NCBI RefSeq assembly: GCF_030444335.1
Contig: NZ_CP128595.1
Location: forward strand, 248,001 to 312,000
Source of the DNA: Polaribacter huanghezhanensis
GTDB taxonomy: Bacteria > Bacteroidota > Bacteroidia > Flavobacteriales > Flavobacteriaceae
Direction: 5' to 3'
DNA length: 64,000 bases
The translations under genes were made by a program, and so were the position numbers. Within the stretch, counting starts at the first letter, position 1. The number at the start of each line of letters is the position of its first letter. Below, in pieces: positions 27,123 through 35,911 of the stretch. Under the pieces are notes generated by a model. The model was not told the DNA's origin, searched no databases, and saw only the letters and a list, made by a program, of their open reading frames with translations.

Positions 27123-28754
27123 ATGAAAAAAATTATTTTATCACTCGTAATTTTAAGTTCTTTTTTTGCTTGTCAACAACAAGAAAAAGCTGATTTAATT
27201 GTTATCAATGCAAATGCATATACCGTAAATACTAATTTTGACAAAGCGCAAAGTTTTGCAATTAAAGACGGAAAATTTATTGCAGTTGGCACCAACGACG
27301 AAATCCAAAAAAAATACGCAACATTAAAAACTATCGATGCAAAAGATCAAACAATCGTGCCTGGATTGATTGATGCACATTGTCATTTCTTTGGATTAGG
27401 TTTGGCTTTACAAAAAGTAGATTTAAGAGGTACAAAAAGCTACGACGAAGTCTTAGAAAAACTAGCGGCATTTAAAAAAGAAAAAAATGCAGATTATATT
27501 ACAGGTCGTGGTTGGGATCAGAACGATTGGAAAGTAAAAGAATTCCCAACAAAAGAAAAATTAGACAAGTTATTTCCGAATACACCTGTTGCAATCAGAA
27601 GAGTTGATGGGCATGCATTATTAGTAAATGAAGCTGCTTTAAAATATTCTAGTTTGTCTAGCAGAAAATTTCCTAAGAAAATATCTGGAGGAGAATTTAT
27701 TCAGAAAAACGGAAAATTAACTGGTGTTTTAATTGATGCTGCGATGAGTTACATCAAAACTCCAAACACAACAAAAAAAGAAGAAATTCAAGGTTTACTT
27801 GACGCACAAAAAGTAGCTTTTAGTTATGGTTTAACAACTGTTGATGATGCTGGAGTTGGAAAATCTACCATCGATTTAATGGATAGTTTACAAAAAACTG
27901 GAGATTTAAAAATGCGTATTTACGCAATGGTTTCTGTGAGTCAGAAAAATTTAGATTACTTTATTCCGAAAGGAATTATTAAAACAGACCGATTAAATGT
28001 GCGTTCTTTTAAAGTGTATGGCGATGGAGCTTTAGGCTCACGTGGAGCTGCAATGCGCAAACCGTATAGCGACAGAGATCATCATTTTGGAGCATTAATT
28101 TTTGAACCAAAAAAATATACAGAAATTGCTGCACAAATTGCAAAATCAGACTACCAAATGAATACACACGCCATTGGTGATTCTGCTAATTATTGGATGT
28201 TAAAAACGTACAAAACAGCTTTAAAAGGACAAAAAGATAGACGCTGGAGAATAGAACATGCGCAAATTATTTCTCCAGAAGATTTTAATTTGTTTGACAA
28301 TATTGTTCCTTCGGTACAACCAACACATGCAACTTCTGATATGTATTGGGCAGAAACTAGAATTGGAAAAAAACGCATGAAAGGAGCATATGCATTCAAA
28401 GATTTGCTAAACAAATACGGAAGCGTAGCCTTGGGAACTGATTTCCCTGTAGAAAGAGTAAGTCCGTTTTTAACATTTTCTTCAGCAGTAACTCGTCAAG
28501 ACACAGATGGTTATCCAAAAGGCGGATTTCAAATGGAAAATGCATTAACCAGAAAAGAAACGTTACGCGGAATGACCATTTGGGCAGCACATGCCAATTT
28601 TGAAGAAAATGAAAAAGGAAGTATTGAAGTTGGTAAATTTGCTGATTTTGTAATTCTGAACCAAAACATTATGGCAGTTGAAGGAAGAAAAATACATGAA
28701 ACTAAAGTTGTTGCTACCTATGTAAATGGGGAAAATGTTTACAATTTGAAATAA
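27123..28754 (+). CDS. Amidohydrolase family lipoprotein (YtcJ/LAF3-like)
   Basis: The 543-residue protein begins with a lipoprotein signal (LVILSSFFACQQQ). The composite amidohydrolase-3 domain is shown by TIVPGLIDAHCHFFGLG (HxH metal site, about 77-90), DYITGRGWDQNDWK, MNTHAIGDSAN, RRWRIEHAQII and LGTDFPVERVSP (terminal Asp). Such enzymes hydrolyse amide or carbamoyl bonds; the substrate is unknown. The last 115 codons are duplicated as a decayed fragment at 29489-29833 on the other side of the next gene. Confidence 0.88.
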   Translation: MKKIILSLVILSSFFACQQQEKADLIVINANAYTVNTNFDKAQSFAIKDGKFIAVGTNDEIQKKYATLKTIDAKDQTIVPGLIDAHCHFFGLGLALQKVDLRGTKSYDEVLEKLAAFKKEKNADYITGRGWDQNDWKVKEFPTKEKLDKLFPNTPVAIRRVDGHALLVNEAALKYSSLSSRKFPKKISGGEFIQKNGKLTGVLIDAAMSYIKTPNTTKKEEIQGLLDAQKVAFSYGLTTVDDAGVGKSTIDLMDSLQKTGDLKMRIYAMVSVSQKNLDYFIPKGIIKTDRLNVRSFKVYGDGALGSRGAAMRKPYSDRDHHFGALIFEPKKYTEIAAQIAKSDYQMNTHAIGDSANYWMLKTYKTALKGQKDRRWRIEHAQIISPEDFNLFDNIVPSVQPTHATSDMYWAETRIGKKRMKGAYAFKDLLNKYGSVALGTDFPVERVSPFLTFSSAVTRQDTDGYPKGGFQMENALTRKETLRGMTIWAAHANFEENEKGSIEVGKFADFVILNQNIMAVEGRKIHETKVVATYVNGENVYNLK

Positions 28755-28830
28755 CAATAATTTTACACACAAAAATTATCAATTTAAAATCCATATATCA
28801 GCATAATTTTTGAAATCTTAAAATATAAAC

Positions 28831-29460
28831 ATGAAAACTCAAAAACTATTTACATTTCTTTTATTAATAACCTTCTCTTTTTCAAATTTTGCGCAAAAAT
28901 CAGAGAAAATAGAATTTTCAATAAAAGTTAGAGATGATAAAAACAAAGCAGTTCCTGGGGCTTTAATCCTAATTGATAATATCAAGCAAAGTAGAAAAAC
29001 CAATAGTAAAGGAATTTTTAAAATTCGATTAAATAAAACTCCAAAAGAAATTACAGTATTTTCTCCTCTTTTAGGTATTAAAAAAGTAAAATACACTGGG
29101 CAAAAAAATATTTTTGCGAGATTAGGAAAAAACAATGGAATAGATTCAGTTGTTGATATTAATCCCAATAATAAAAACACTGGCACCATTCAATTTCAAG
29201 ACATTTATGACTATTTAAGAGGTAAAGTAGCAGGTGTAAATATTGGAAGCGACAACACTATAAGAATTAGAGGATTTGCGAATTTTTCTGGCGGTGACGG
29301 ACCGTTACTAGTATTAAATGGAACACAAGTAGATCTTACAACTTTTGGAGACATAGAGCCAAGCACTATTAAGAAAGTAAAAGTATTAAAAGGACCAGAT
29401 GCTGCAATATATGGTTTAAGAGGCGCAAATGGTGTAATTGAAGTAACTACAGCTTTTTAA
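28831..29460 (+). CDS. Stand-alone TonB-receptor plug / carboxypeptidase-regulatory-like protein
   Basis: The 209-residue protein has a signal peptide (MKTQKLFTFLLLITFSFSNFAQ), a beta-sandwich region of the CarboxypepD_reg type (about 30-95: VRDDKNKAVPGALILIDN) and a SusC-like plug (QDIYDYLRGKVAGVNIGSDNTIRIRGF ... KKVKVLKGPDAAIYGLRGANGVIEVTT). The outer-membrane barrel that normally follows is absent, and the gene ends cleanly with a stop, so this is a barrel-less plug rather than a broken receptor. It lies between the amidohydrolase gene and a fragment of that gene. Its role is unknown; it could act as a decoy, a partner or a soluble adaptor in the periplasm. Confidence 0.8.
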   Translation: MKTQKLFTFLLLITFSFSNFAQKSEKIEFSIKVRDDKNKAVPGALILIDNIKQSRKTNSKGIFKIRLNKTPKEITVFSPLLGIKKVKYTGQKNIFARLGKNNGIDSVVDINPNNKNTGTIQFQDIYDYLRGKVAGVNIGSDNTIRIRGFANFSGGDGPLLVLNGTQVDLTTFGDIEPSTIKKVKVLKGPDAAIYGLRGANGVIEVTTAF

Positions 29461-29488
29461 ACCACAATCTAAAAACTATTTTTTTACA

Positions 29489-29833
29489 ATGAAAATAAAA
29501 AAATATGGAAGTGTAGCATTGTGAACTGATTTTCCAGTAGAACAAGTTAATCCGTTTTTAACTTTTTCTTCAGTAGTAACTCGTCATGACACTGAAGGTT
29601 ATCCAAAAGATGGATTTCAAATGGAAAACGCATTAACTAGAAAAGAAACGTTACGAGGAATGACCATTTGGGCAGCACATGCCAATTTTGAAGAAAACGA
29701 AAAAGGAAATATTGAAGTGGGTAAATTTGCTGATTTTGTAATTCTGAACCAAAATATTATGGAAGTTGAAGGAAGTAAAATTCATGAAACGAAAGTTGTT
29801 GCTACCTATGTAAATGGGGAGAAGGTTTATTAA
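29489..29833 (+). pseudogene. Decayed partial copy of the amidohydrolase gene
   Basis: From about 29500 the sequence matches the last 340 bases of the amidohydrolase gene (28413-28754) with scattered substitutions. Its first codons read ATG AAA ATA AAA AAA TAT GGA, but a G-to-T change turns the Gly codon after GSVAL into TGA, so the frame stops at once. The rest stays open to 29833 and still encodes MENALTRKETLRGMTIWAAH. No catalytic residues remain except the terminal region. It is a remnant of a segmental duplication spanning or flanking the plug gene. Confidence 0.85.
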
Positions 29834-29852
29834 ATTTCTTAATCATAGAATT

Positions 29853-29884
29853 AAAAAAAGCGAACCAAATCGTTCGCTTTTTTT
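29853..29884. terminator. Bidirectional intrinsic terminator
   Basis: AAAAAAAGCGAAC at 29853-29865 is the inverse of GTTCGCTTTTTTT starting at 29872, with a six-base loop. It separates the pseudogene from the convergent CDGSH gene. Confidence 0.85.
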
Positions 29885-29902
29885 ATTAAAATTTTATTTC
29901 AT

Positions 29903-30136
29903 CTACTTGTGTGAACCATCACAAAATGGTTGATTTCCTGTTGCTTTACAAGCACATAAATATTTTGTTTCTGTATTTTCTGCTGTAAATACATCTGGAC
30001 TCATTCCTGTTCCTCTGTGTTTTCCATCACATAACGGTTGGGATTGAGACAATCCACAAGCACACCAAGCGTAATTTTTTCCTGCTTCTAACGCTACTGC
30101 TACTGGTCCATTTCCAGCTCTTTTTGGTAATTCCAT
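29903..30136 (-). CDS. Double CDGSH iron-sulfur domain protein
   Basis: The 77-residue protein carries two CDGSH motifs. The cluster ligands are C25, C27, C36 and H40 in the first and C61, C63, C72 and H76 in the second, each fitting the CxC-x8-CDG(K/S)H spacing for a [2Fe-2S] cluster. Paired CDGSH proteins are typical of bacteria and thought to act in redox or cluster transfer. It lies 60 bases downstream of trpA on the same strand. Confidence 0.92.
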   Translation of the reverse strand: MELPKRAGNGPVAVALEAGKNYAWCACGLSQSQPLCDGKHRGTGMSPDVFTAENTETKYLCACKATGNQPFCDGSHK

Positions 30137-30195
30137 TATTCTTGTTTTTAGAATTTCAATATAATTGTTTTTTAAACACTTATCATATTAAATAA

Positions 30196-30960
30196 TTAAT
30201 ATTTTATGTTTTTTATAAAGCTCGTGATTGATTCTACGCTATTACTCTTTAAATGCTTAATAAAAGCCGAACCAATAATTGCTCCATTTGCATATTGACA
30301 AGCTGTATCAAAAGTTTCTTTGTCAGAAATACCAAAACCAATAATCAACTTACTTTTTAAATTCATGAATTTGATACGCTCAAAATAATCAATCTGTTGA
30401 TTTGATATTTCTCCTTTTGCTCCAGTAATTGAAGCCGAAGCAACTACATAAATAAAAGCATCTGTTAACGCATCTATTTTTCTGATTCGTTCTTCGGATG
30501 TGTGTGGCGTAATTAAAAACACATTCGTCAATCGATATTTTTTAAACAATTGCTGATAATGATTTTCATATTCAATCATTGGTAAATCTGGAAGAATTAC
30601 TGTTTCAATTCCGCATTCTACACAAGCTCTACAAAATTTATCTTCTCCGTATTTAATAAGTTGATTCAAATACCCCATTAAAACTAATGGAGTTGAATTT
30701 GTATCTTTTATTGCTTTTAATTGTTCAAAAACGATGTCTAAATTCATTCCGTTTTGCAACGCAACTTGACTACTTTCTTGAATCGTTGGGCCGTCTGCTA
30801 AAGGATCAGAATAAGGCAAACCAACTTCAATAAAATCAACTTGATTTTTACTTAATTCTGAAATGATTTGTGCTGTGTCATTTAAATTTGGATAACCAGC
30901 AGTAAAAAAAATTGATAATAAATTTTTCTTTTCTTGAAATATGTTTTTTAATGATTTCAT
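30196..30960 (-). CDS. trpA: Tryptophan synthase alpha chain
   Basis: The 254-residue TIM barrel cleaves indole-3-glycerol phosphate to indole, which passes to TrpB. Signature segments are FFTAGYPNLNDT, the catalytic Glu in VDFIEVGLPYSDPLADGPTIQ (which also supplies the Asp), LMGYLNQLIKYG, and the phosphate-binding IGFGISDKET. It is the last gene of the trp operon, separated from trpB by a 134-base spacer filled with palindromic repeats. Confidence 0.95.
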   Translation of the reverse strand: MKSLKNIFQEKKNLLSIFFTAGYPNLNDTAQIISELSKNQVDFIEVGLPYSDPLADGPTIQESSQVALQNGMNLDIVFEQLKAIKDTNSTPLVLMGYLNQLIKYGEDKFCRACVECGIETVILPDLPMIEYENHYQQLFKKYRLTNVFLITPHTSEERIRKIDALTDAFIYVVASASITGAKGEISNQQIDYFERIKFMNLKSKLIIGFGISDKETFDTACQYANGAIIGSAFIKHLKSNSVESITSFIKNIKY

Positions 30961-30976
30961 GTTCTTTTTGTATTTG

Positions 30977-31090
30977 TCTGTTCGAGTGATTTTCTGTCAT
31001 ATCGAGCGGAGTCGAGATAAAAGAAAATTGTATCGAGAACTAATTGCATCTCGATACATCACGCTTTGGCGTGACACTCGATGTGACATT
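30977..31090. repeat. Composite palindromic repeat between trpB and trpA
   Basis: The spacer holds TCGAGCGGAGTCGAGAT, TTGTATCGAGAAC...TCTCGATACA and CACGCTTTGGCGTG stem-loops and ends with GTGACATTCG. It has the same order of parts as the repeat at 33792-33918 between trpD and trpC. Confidence 0.8.
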
Positions 31091-31094
31091 CGTT

Positions 31095-32279
31095 TTACTT
31101 TTCTAAATGATTGATATAGGTTTCTAAATCTTTATCACCTCTTCCTGATAAATTAATTACCACAACTTGCTCTTTTTTCAACTTCATTTTAAGTAAAACC
31201 GCCAACGCATGCGCGCTTTCTAAAGCTGGAATGATTCCTTCTAGCTGAGTCAATTCAAAAGCAGCATCCAATGCTTCTTTATCTGTTGCGTTCATAAATT
31301 TTGCGCGTTTTGTTTCGTGTAAATAAGCATGTAAAGGTCCAACGCCAGGATAATCCAATCCAGCAGAAATAGAATACGGCTCTGTAATTTGCCCGTATTC
31401 ATCTTGCATTAAAATGGTTTTACTTCCGTGAATAACACCCACTTCACCTAATTGAGAAGTCGCTGCACTTTCTCCTGAATCAACTCCTAAACCAGCTGCT
31501 TCAACAGCAATTAACTCTACATTTTTATCATCTAAATAATGATAAAATGCTCCAGCAGCATTTGATCCGCCACCAACACAAGCAATAATTGTATCAGGAT
31601 TTTCATTTCCAGTTTGTTTTTTCAATTGCACTTTCATTTCCTCAGAAATCACCGCTTGCAATCGCGCAACCATATCTGGATACGGATGCGGTCCAACAAC
31701 AGATCCGATTAAATAATAGGTTTCTGGATGTTGAATCCAATAACGAATCGCTTCATTTGTAGCATCTTTTAAGGTTTTACTTCCGCTTGTTGCTGGAATC
31801 ACCTTTGCTCCTAACATTTTCATACGAGCTACATTTGGCGCTTGACGTTTGATATCGGTTTCTCCCATAAAAACAACACATTCAAGATTCATTAGTGCGC
31901 AAACGGTTGCGGTTGCAACGCCATGTTGCCCTGCTCCTGTTTCAGCAATAATTTTTGTTTTTCCTAAATGTTTGGCAACTAGAATTTGACCAATGGTATT
32001 GTTTATTTTATGCGCTCCAGTATGATTTAAATCTTCGCGTTTTAAATAAATGGTTGCGCCATATTTTTCTGACAATCGTTTTGCTAAATACAACGGACTT
32101 GGGCGACCAACATAATGCTGTAACAAATCCTTGTATTCTTTTTGAAATGCATCAGAAGATAAAATATCTAAATAATTATCTTCCAATTCTTTTACATTTG
32201 GATATAACAATTCCGGAATAAACGCTCCTCCAAACTGCCCGTAATATCCTTCTTTAGTGGGTTGAAATTTTGATTTCAT
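31095..32279 (-). CDS. trpB: Tryptophan synthase beta chain
   Basis: The 394-residue PLP enzyme joins indole and serine to tryptophan. It shows [19 protein letters not shown], the PLP lysine in [25 protein letters not shown] and the phosphate-binding [10 protein letters not shown] loop. Length is normal for TrpB1. Its start lies inside the 3' end of trpF (26-base overlap), so it is coupled to trpF. Confidence 0.96.
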   Translation of the reverse strand: MKSKFQPTKEGYYGQFGGAFIPELLYPNVKELEDNYLDILSSDAFQKEYKDLLQHYVGRPSPLYLAKRLSEKYGATIYLKREDLNHTGAHKINNTIGQILVAKHLGKTKIIAETGAGQHGVATATVCALMNLECVVFMGETDIKRQAPNVARMKMLGAKVIPATSGSKTLKDATNEAIRYWIQHPETYYLIGSVVGPHPYPDMVARLQAVISEEMKVQLKKQTGNENPDTIIACVGGGSNAAGAFYHYLDDKNVELIAVEAAGLGVDSGESAATSQLGEVGVIHGSKTILMQDEYGQITEPYSISAGLDYPGVGPLHAYLHETKRAKFMNATDKEALDAAFELTQLEGIIPALESAHALAVLLKMKLKKEQVVVINLSGRGDKDLETYINHLEK

Positions 32280-32898
32280 TTTTAAATTTTTCTATATTAT
32301 CTACTGATTTTAAACCAGCTTTTATTTCAAATTGACTATTAATGTCTAATGCGTAACAATATTTAGATTCCTGCTTTCGCAGGAATGACTGTAAAACTTT
32401 AACTTCACCCAATCCAATGCCACCACTTAAAAAAAACGGTTTTGTAAAAGGATATTTTTCTAAAACCTTCCAATCAAACGTAATTCCATTTCCGCCTCGT
32501 TCTTTTCCTTTGGTGTCGAATAAAAAATAATCGACAACTTCTAGATATGGTTTTAAAACATCAAAATCGAATTTGTCTTTTATTCCGAACACTTTGATAA
32601 TTTCTAGTTCTCGACTGCGCTCGAACAGACATTTTAGTTCATTAATATAATTCACACTTTCATCACCATGCAACTGAACTGCTTGTAAATTGTATTGTTT
32701 TATTTTTGAAACCACTTCATCAATTTTTGCATTGACAAAAACGCCCGTTTTTTTAATTGATTTTGGAAGTTCTGGAATCATTCCATCAAAATTTCTTTTT
32801 GATTTATCATAGAAAATAAAACCCAAATAATCAGGTTGCAAAGCTGCAACTTGTTGGATATTTTCTACATATTTCATTCCGCAAACTTTTAATTTCAT
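32254..32898 (-). CDS. trpF: Phosphoribosylanthranilate isomerase with two repeat-derived segments
   Basis: The 214-residue barrel converts phosphoribosylanthranilate to the carboxyphenylamino-ribulose phosphate. Cys and Asp landmarks are [44 protein letters not shown] and [12 protein letters not shown]. Two stretches look foreign: residues about 90-99 ([10 protein letters not shown]) and 171-178 (SFLRKQES). Each is encoded by a copy of one of the palindromic intergenic repeats found elsewhere in the operon (32605-32630 and 32365-32390). Both keep the frame, so the enzyme is probably active, with altered surface loops or helices. It overlaps trpB. Confidence 0.9.
   Translation of the reverse strand: MKLKVCGMKYVENIQQVAALQPDYLGFIFYDKSKRNFDGMIPELPKSIKKTGVFVNAKIDEVVSKIKQYNLQAVQLHGDESVNYINELKCLFERSRELEIIKVFGIKDKFDFDVLKPYLEVVDYFLFDTKGKERGGNGITFDWKVLEKYPFTKPFFLSGGIGLGEVKVLQSFLRKQESKYCYALDINSQFEIKAGLKSVDNIEKFKNEIKISTH
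32365..32390. repeat. Palindromic repeat (ATTCCTGCnnnnGCAGGAAT type) inside trpF
   Basis: The plus-strand text ATTCCTGCTTTCGCAGGAAT is a near-perfect palindrome of the same family as the ends of 32907-32985. On the coding strand it yields SFLRKQES, residues 171-178 of TrpF. Confidence 0.8.
32605..32630. repeat. Palindromic repeat (TCGACTGCGCTCGA type) inside trpF
   Basis: GTTCTCGACTGCGCTCGAAC is the core of the repeat that elsewhere is intergenic (34951-35010, 37332-37408). Here it encodes part of [10 protein letters not shown], residues 90-99 of TrpF. Confidence 0.8.
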
Positions 32899-32906
32899 TT
32901 TATTCT

Positions 32907-32985
32907 TGTCATTCCTACGAAGGCAGGAATCTATTTTTAATTATGTATTCTCTTTATGAGATTCCTGCCTGCGCAGGAATGACAT
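32907..32985. repeat. Palindromic repeat between trpC and trpF
   Basis: TGTCATTCCTACGAAGGCAGGAATC at the left and GATTCCTGCCTGCGCAGGAATGACA at the right form long inverted ends around an AT-rich centre. It fills almost all of the 94-base trpC-trpF spacer. Confidence 0.85.
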
Positions 32986-32992
32986 TTATTTA

Positions 32993-33781
32993 TTATCTAA
33001 TTTGACTAATAAACTCTTGACATGCCAAACCTGGATCTTCTTCTTTCATGAAATTTTCTCCAATTAAAAATCCTTGAAAACCGTATTCTTTTAATCCTGT
33101 AATAATTCTTGGATCTGAAATTCCGCTTTCAGAAACTTTTACAGAAGTGTCAGAAATTTGATTTGCCAACTTAATAGAATGTTCTAAATCAACTTCAAAA
33201 GTCTTTAAATTTCTGTTATTTATTCCGATGATTTTATTGTCCAGATCATTGATTTTATCCAAATCTTCTTGCGTATGCACTTCATACAACACTTCCAATC
33301 CAAGTTCGGATGCAAGTTTTCCATAATTTTTTAGCTCAACAGAAGTCAAACAAGAAGCAATTAATAAAATTACATCTGCACCAATTGCTTTGGCTTCTAC
33401 AATTTGAAATCCATCAACAATAAAATCTTTTCTTAAGATTGGTTTTTGCTGGTTGATAACTCTTGCCTCCATTAAATCTGCCATCGTCCCACCAAAAAAT
33501 GAAGTATCTGTCAAAATAGATTGCGCTGCTACATTTGCGTCTAAATATCCATTAGTTACCTCAGCAATTGTTGCTTTGTCGTTGATAATTCCTTTGGATG
33601 GGGATTGACGTTTAAACTCTGCAATAATTCCGGTTGAACCAACTTCTAACAATGATTTTTTTAGTGAAAATACTTTTCTGTCAAAATTTGGGCTTTCTAC
33701 TAATTTCTTCAAAGGAACTTCTGCTTTAATCTTGGCTATTTCCTTCTTTTTAAATGCGATTATTTTATCCAGTATAGTCAT
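32993..33781 (-). CDS. trpC: Indole-3-glycerol phosphate synthase
   Basis: The 262-residue barrel closes the indole ring. Catalytic landmarks are IIAEFKRQSPSKG (Glu and Lys), ILTDTSFFGGTMADL, PILRKDFIVDGFQIVEA (Lys), GINNRNLKTFEVDL and SESGISDP. Length and order are normal for a monofunctional TrpC. It lies between trpD and trpF and is framed by repeat-filled spacers. Confidence 0.95.
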   Translation of the reverse strand: MTILDKIIAFKKKEIAKIKAEVPLKKLVESPNFDRKVFSLKKSLLEVGSTGIIAEFKRQSPSKGIINDKATIAEVTNGYLDANVAAQSILTDTSFFGGTMADLMEARVINQQKPILRKDFIVDGFQIVEAKAIGADVILLIASCLTSVELKNYGKLASELGLEVLYEVHTQEDLDKINDLDNKIIGINNRNLKTFEVDLEHSIKLANQISDTSVKVSESGISDPRIITGLKEYGFQGFLIGENFMKEEDPGLACQEFISQIR

Positions 33782-33791
33782 ATTTTATTCT

Positions 33792-33918
33792 TTTTGTCAC
33801 TTCGAGTGATTTTCTGTCATATCGAACGGGGTCGAGATAAAAGAAATTTGTATCGAGAAGTCTCATTGTTCTCGATACAAATTTGTTCGTTCCTCGCAAA
33901 TTCACTCGAACTGACATT
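33792..33918. repeat. Composite palindromic repeat between trpD and trpC
   Basis: The spacer carries TCACTTCGAGTGA, TCGAACGGGGTCGAGAT, TTGTATCGAGAAG...TCTCGATACAA and a terminal CACTCGAACTGACATTC. The arrangement repeats that at 30977-31090, so the two spacers are copies of one composite element. Confidence 0.8.
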
Positions 33919-33928
33919 CTATTTAATT

Positions 33929-34921
33929 TTAATAATTCGTAATTATTCTATTTAAACTTTGTTTTGCTTTTCCTGAAAGCAAAGATTCTTTTGCTTCTTC
34001 AAACGCTTCTTTAAATGATTTTTGATCATCAACTATTTTCAGAGCAAAAGCGGCATTTGTCAACACCACATTGTTTTGTGCTTCGCTCCCATTCCCTTCA
34101 ATAATATTCTTGAAAATTTTTGCTGCATCAGCAACCGAATTTCCTCCAAATATTTCTGACTGCGCTATATTTTTAAAACCTAAATCTTCTGGAGTAATTA
34201 ATTGCTCTCCTTGTTTTGTAAACAATTTAAACGCACCAGTTAACGATATTTCATCATAACCATCCAATGCATGCACAATTCCGTAATTGCCTCCTTCTTC
34301 TTGTAAAATATAATTGTACAAACGCGCTACTTCTAAGTTAAAAGTCCCTAACAATTGATTTTGTGGCGAACTCGGATTTACCAACGGACCTAACATATTA
34401 AAAAATGTTTTTAATGCCAAGGCTTTTCGTGTTGGCCCAACGGCTTTCATCGCTGGATGAAATTTTGGTGCATGTAAAAAACAAATATTTGCTTCTTCCA
34501 ATTGTTGTTTTAAAATGCTTTCATCATTCGTAAATTCATATCCAAAACTCTCCAACATGTCTGAAGAACCCGATTGTGAAGACACCGAATAGTTTCCGTG
34601 TTTCGCCACTTTTTGTCCAGTTCCGGCAACAATAAATGAAGTTAAAGTTGATATATTAAACGTGTCTTTTCCATCGCCACCAGTTCCAACAATATCGATG
34701 GTGTTAAAATCAGATAAATCAACTTTTATCGCCAATTCTTTTAAAGCATCTCTAAAACCAGAAAGCTCATCAACTGTAATTGGACGCATCATAAAAACGG
34801 TCATAAACGATGCTAAATGTGCATCGTTGTATTGTTCGTTTGCAATGTTGATTAAAACCTCTTTTGCTTGCGATTTTGACAAGGTTTTTTGTTGATATAA
34901 ATCGTTTAAAATTGCTTTCAT
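33929..34921 (-). CDS. trpD: Anthranilate phosphoribosyltransferase
   Basis: The 330-residue enzyme transfers phosphoribose from PRPP to anthranilate. The PRPP-binding GTGGDGKDTFNIST loop, KHGNYSVSSQSGSSDML, and FLHAPKFHPAMKAVGPTRKAL are clear. It lies between trpG and trpC in the usual order, with palindromic repeats in both flanking spacers. Confidence 0.95.
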   Translation of the reverse strand: MKAILNDLYQQKTLSKSQAKEVLINIANEQYNDAHLASFMTVFMMRPITVDELSGFRDALKELAIKVDLSDFNTIDIVGTGGDGKDTFNISTLTSFIVAGTGQKVAKHGNYSVSSQSGSSDMLESFGYEFTNDESILKQQLEEANICFLHAPKFHPAMKAVGPTRKALALKTFFNMLGPLVNPSSPQNQLLGTFNLEVARLYNYILQEEGGNYGIVHALDGYDEISLTGAFKLFTKQGEQLITPEDLGFKNIAQSEIFGGNSVADAAKIFKNIIEGNGSEAQNNVVLTNAAFALKIVDDQKSFKEAFEEAKESLLSGKAKQSLNRIITNY

Positions 34922-34950
34922 TTTATGCTGAATTTATTTCAGTTTCTTTT

Positions 34951-35010
34951 TGTCAGGTCGAGCGCAGTCGAGACCTAATTAAAACCTCTCGACTGCGCTC
35001 GAGGAGACAA
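34951..35010. repeat. Paired palindromic repeat between trpG and trpD
   Basis: GTCAGGTCGAGCGCAGTCGAGACC and CCTCTCGACTGCGCTCGAGG form an inverted pair that ends with AGACAA at the trpG stop. The TATGCTGAATTTATTTCAG preceding it (from 34924) also precedes the repeat at 37332. Confidence 0.85.
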
Positions 35011-35011
35011 T

Positions 35012-35590
35012 TTACTTTTTAATGTTTTCTAAAAAATTCCGAACAATTTGCTCTCCAACTTCTGTCAATATTGATTCTGGGTGAAATTGTACTGCCGACA
35101 CATTAAATTCCTTATGTTCAATTGCCTGAATGGCTCTGTCTTCATCAACAGCAGTTATTGCAATTGTTCTAGGGAAATTCTCGTTGGATGCAATCCAAGA
35201 ATGATACCTGGCTGCTTCAAATTTTTGCGGAATTCCTTTAAAAATAACAGCCTCTTTTTTAATGATTTCCATTTCTGTAGCAACTCCGTGAAAAACTTCT
35301 CCCATATTTTCAATGTGTCCGCCAAAAACTTCTGTAATTGCTTGCAGCCCTAAACAAACTCCAAAAATTGGAATTCTTCCAGCATATGTTGCAATGACTT
35401 CTTTTAAAATTCCTGCTTCATCCGGAATTCCTGGACCTGGAGATAAAATTATCACATCATATCTCTGAATTTCTTCAACAGTAATTTCATCATTTCTAAA
35501 AACATCTGGTAAATTTCCAGTAATATCTTCTACCATGTGAACTAGGTTGTAGGTAAAAGAATCGTAGTTGTCTAGTATTAATATGTTCAT
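35012..35590 (-). CDS. trpG: Anthranilate synthase component II (glutamine amidotransferase)
   Basis: The 192-residue class I amidotransferase supplies ammonia to TrpE. The catalytic Cys is in FGVCLGLQAI and the His-Glu pair in VQFHPESIL; LILDNYDSFTYNLVHMVE starts the domain. It follows TrpE after a small unknown gene. Confidence 0.95.
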   Translation of the reverse strand: MNILILDNYDSFTYNLVHMVEDITGNLPDVFRNDEITVEEIQRYDVIILSPGPGIPDEAGILKEVIATYAGRIPIFGVCLGLQAITEVFGGHIENMGEVFHGVATEMEIIKKEAVIFKGIPQKFEAARYHSWIASNENFPRTIAITAVDEDRAIQAIEHKEFNVSAVQFHPESILTEVGEQIVRNFLENIKK

Positions 35591-35631
35591 CTTATTGTTT
35601 AATCGTTTATGTGTGTAATTGTTTATTCGTT

Positions 35632-35877
35632 TTAAAACACTTTATACATTATAAAAATCACGATAGTAATATTAATAATGTTCCAAACATCTAAGCTTAT
35701 GAAAACTGATTTCTGAAAATAATTCATACTTTCCAAACTCATGTATTCTCCTTTACTTTCTTCATAGAAATCATCGTAGTCCATCATTGCAGTTCCCAAA
35801 AAAATATAAACAGCCAAATCAATAAGAATGAAAAATATTCCTAAAATTATTCTTTTAACTGTAAAATATCTTTTCAT
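35632..35877 (-). CDS. Hypothetical small membrane protein in the trp operon
   Basis: The 81-residue protein is not recognised. It has two hydrophobic segments (IILGIFFILIDLAVYIFLGTAM at about 9-30 and VFISLDVWNIINITIVIFIMYKVF at the C-terminus) around an acidic stretch (MDYDDFYEESKGEYMSLESM). It lies between trpE and trpG with 34 and 41 bases on either side. It is flanked by short AT-rich repeat motifs, so it may be a later insertion into the operon. No function is suggested. Confidence 0.6.
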   Translation of the reverse strand: MKRYFTVKRIILGIFFILIDLAVYIFLGTAMMDYDDFYEESKGEYMSLESMNYFQKSVFISLDVWNIINITIVIFIMYKVF

Positions 35878-35911
35878 CTTTAATTGTTTACTGATAACTG
35901 TTCACTGATTA

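Noticed and set aside
29621-29833. A 70-residue independent gene
   Set aside because: It is the open remainder of a duplicated amidohydrolase C-terminus with an upstream nonsense codon and no start signal of its own.
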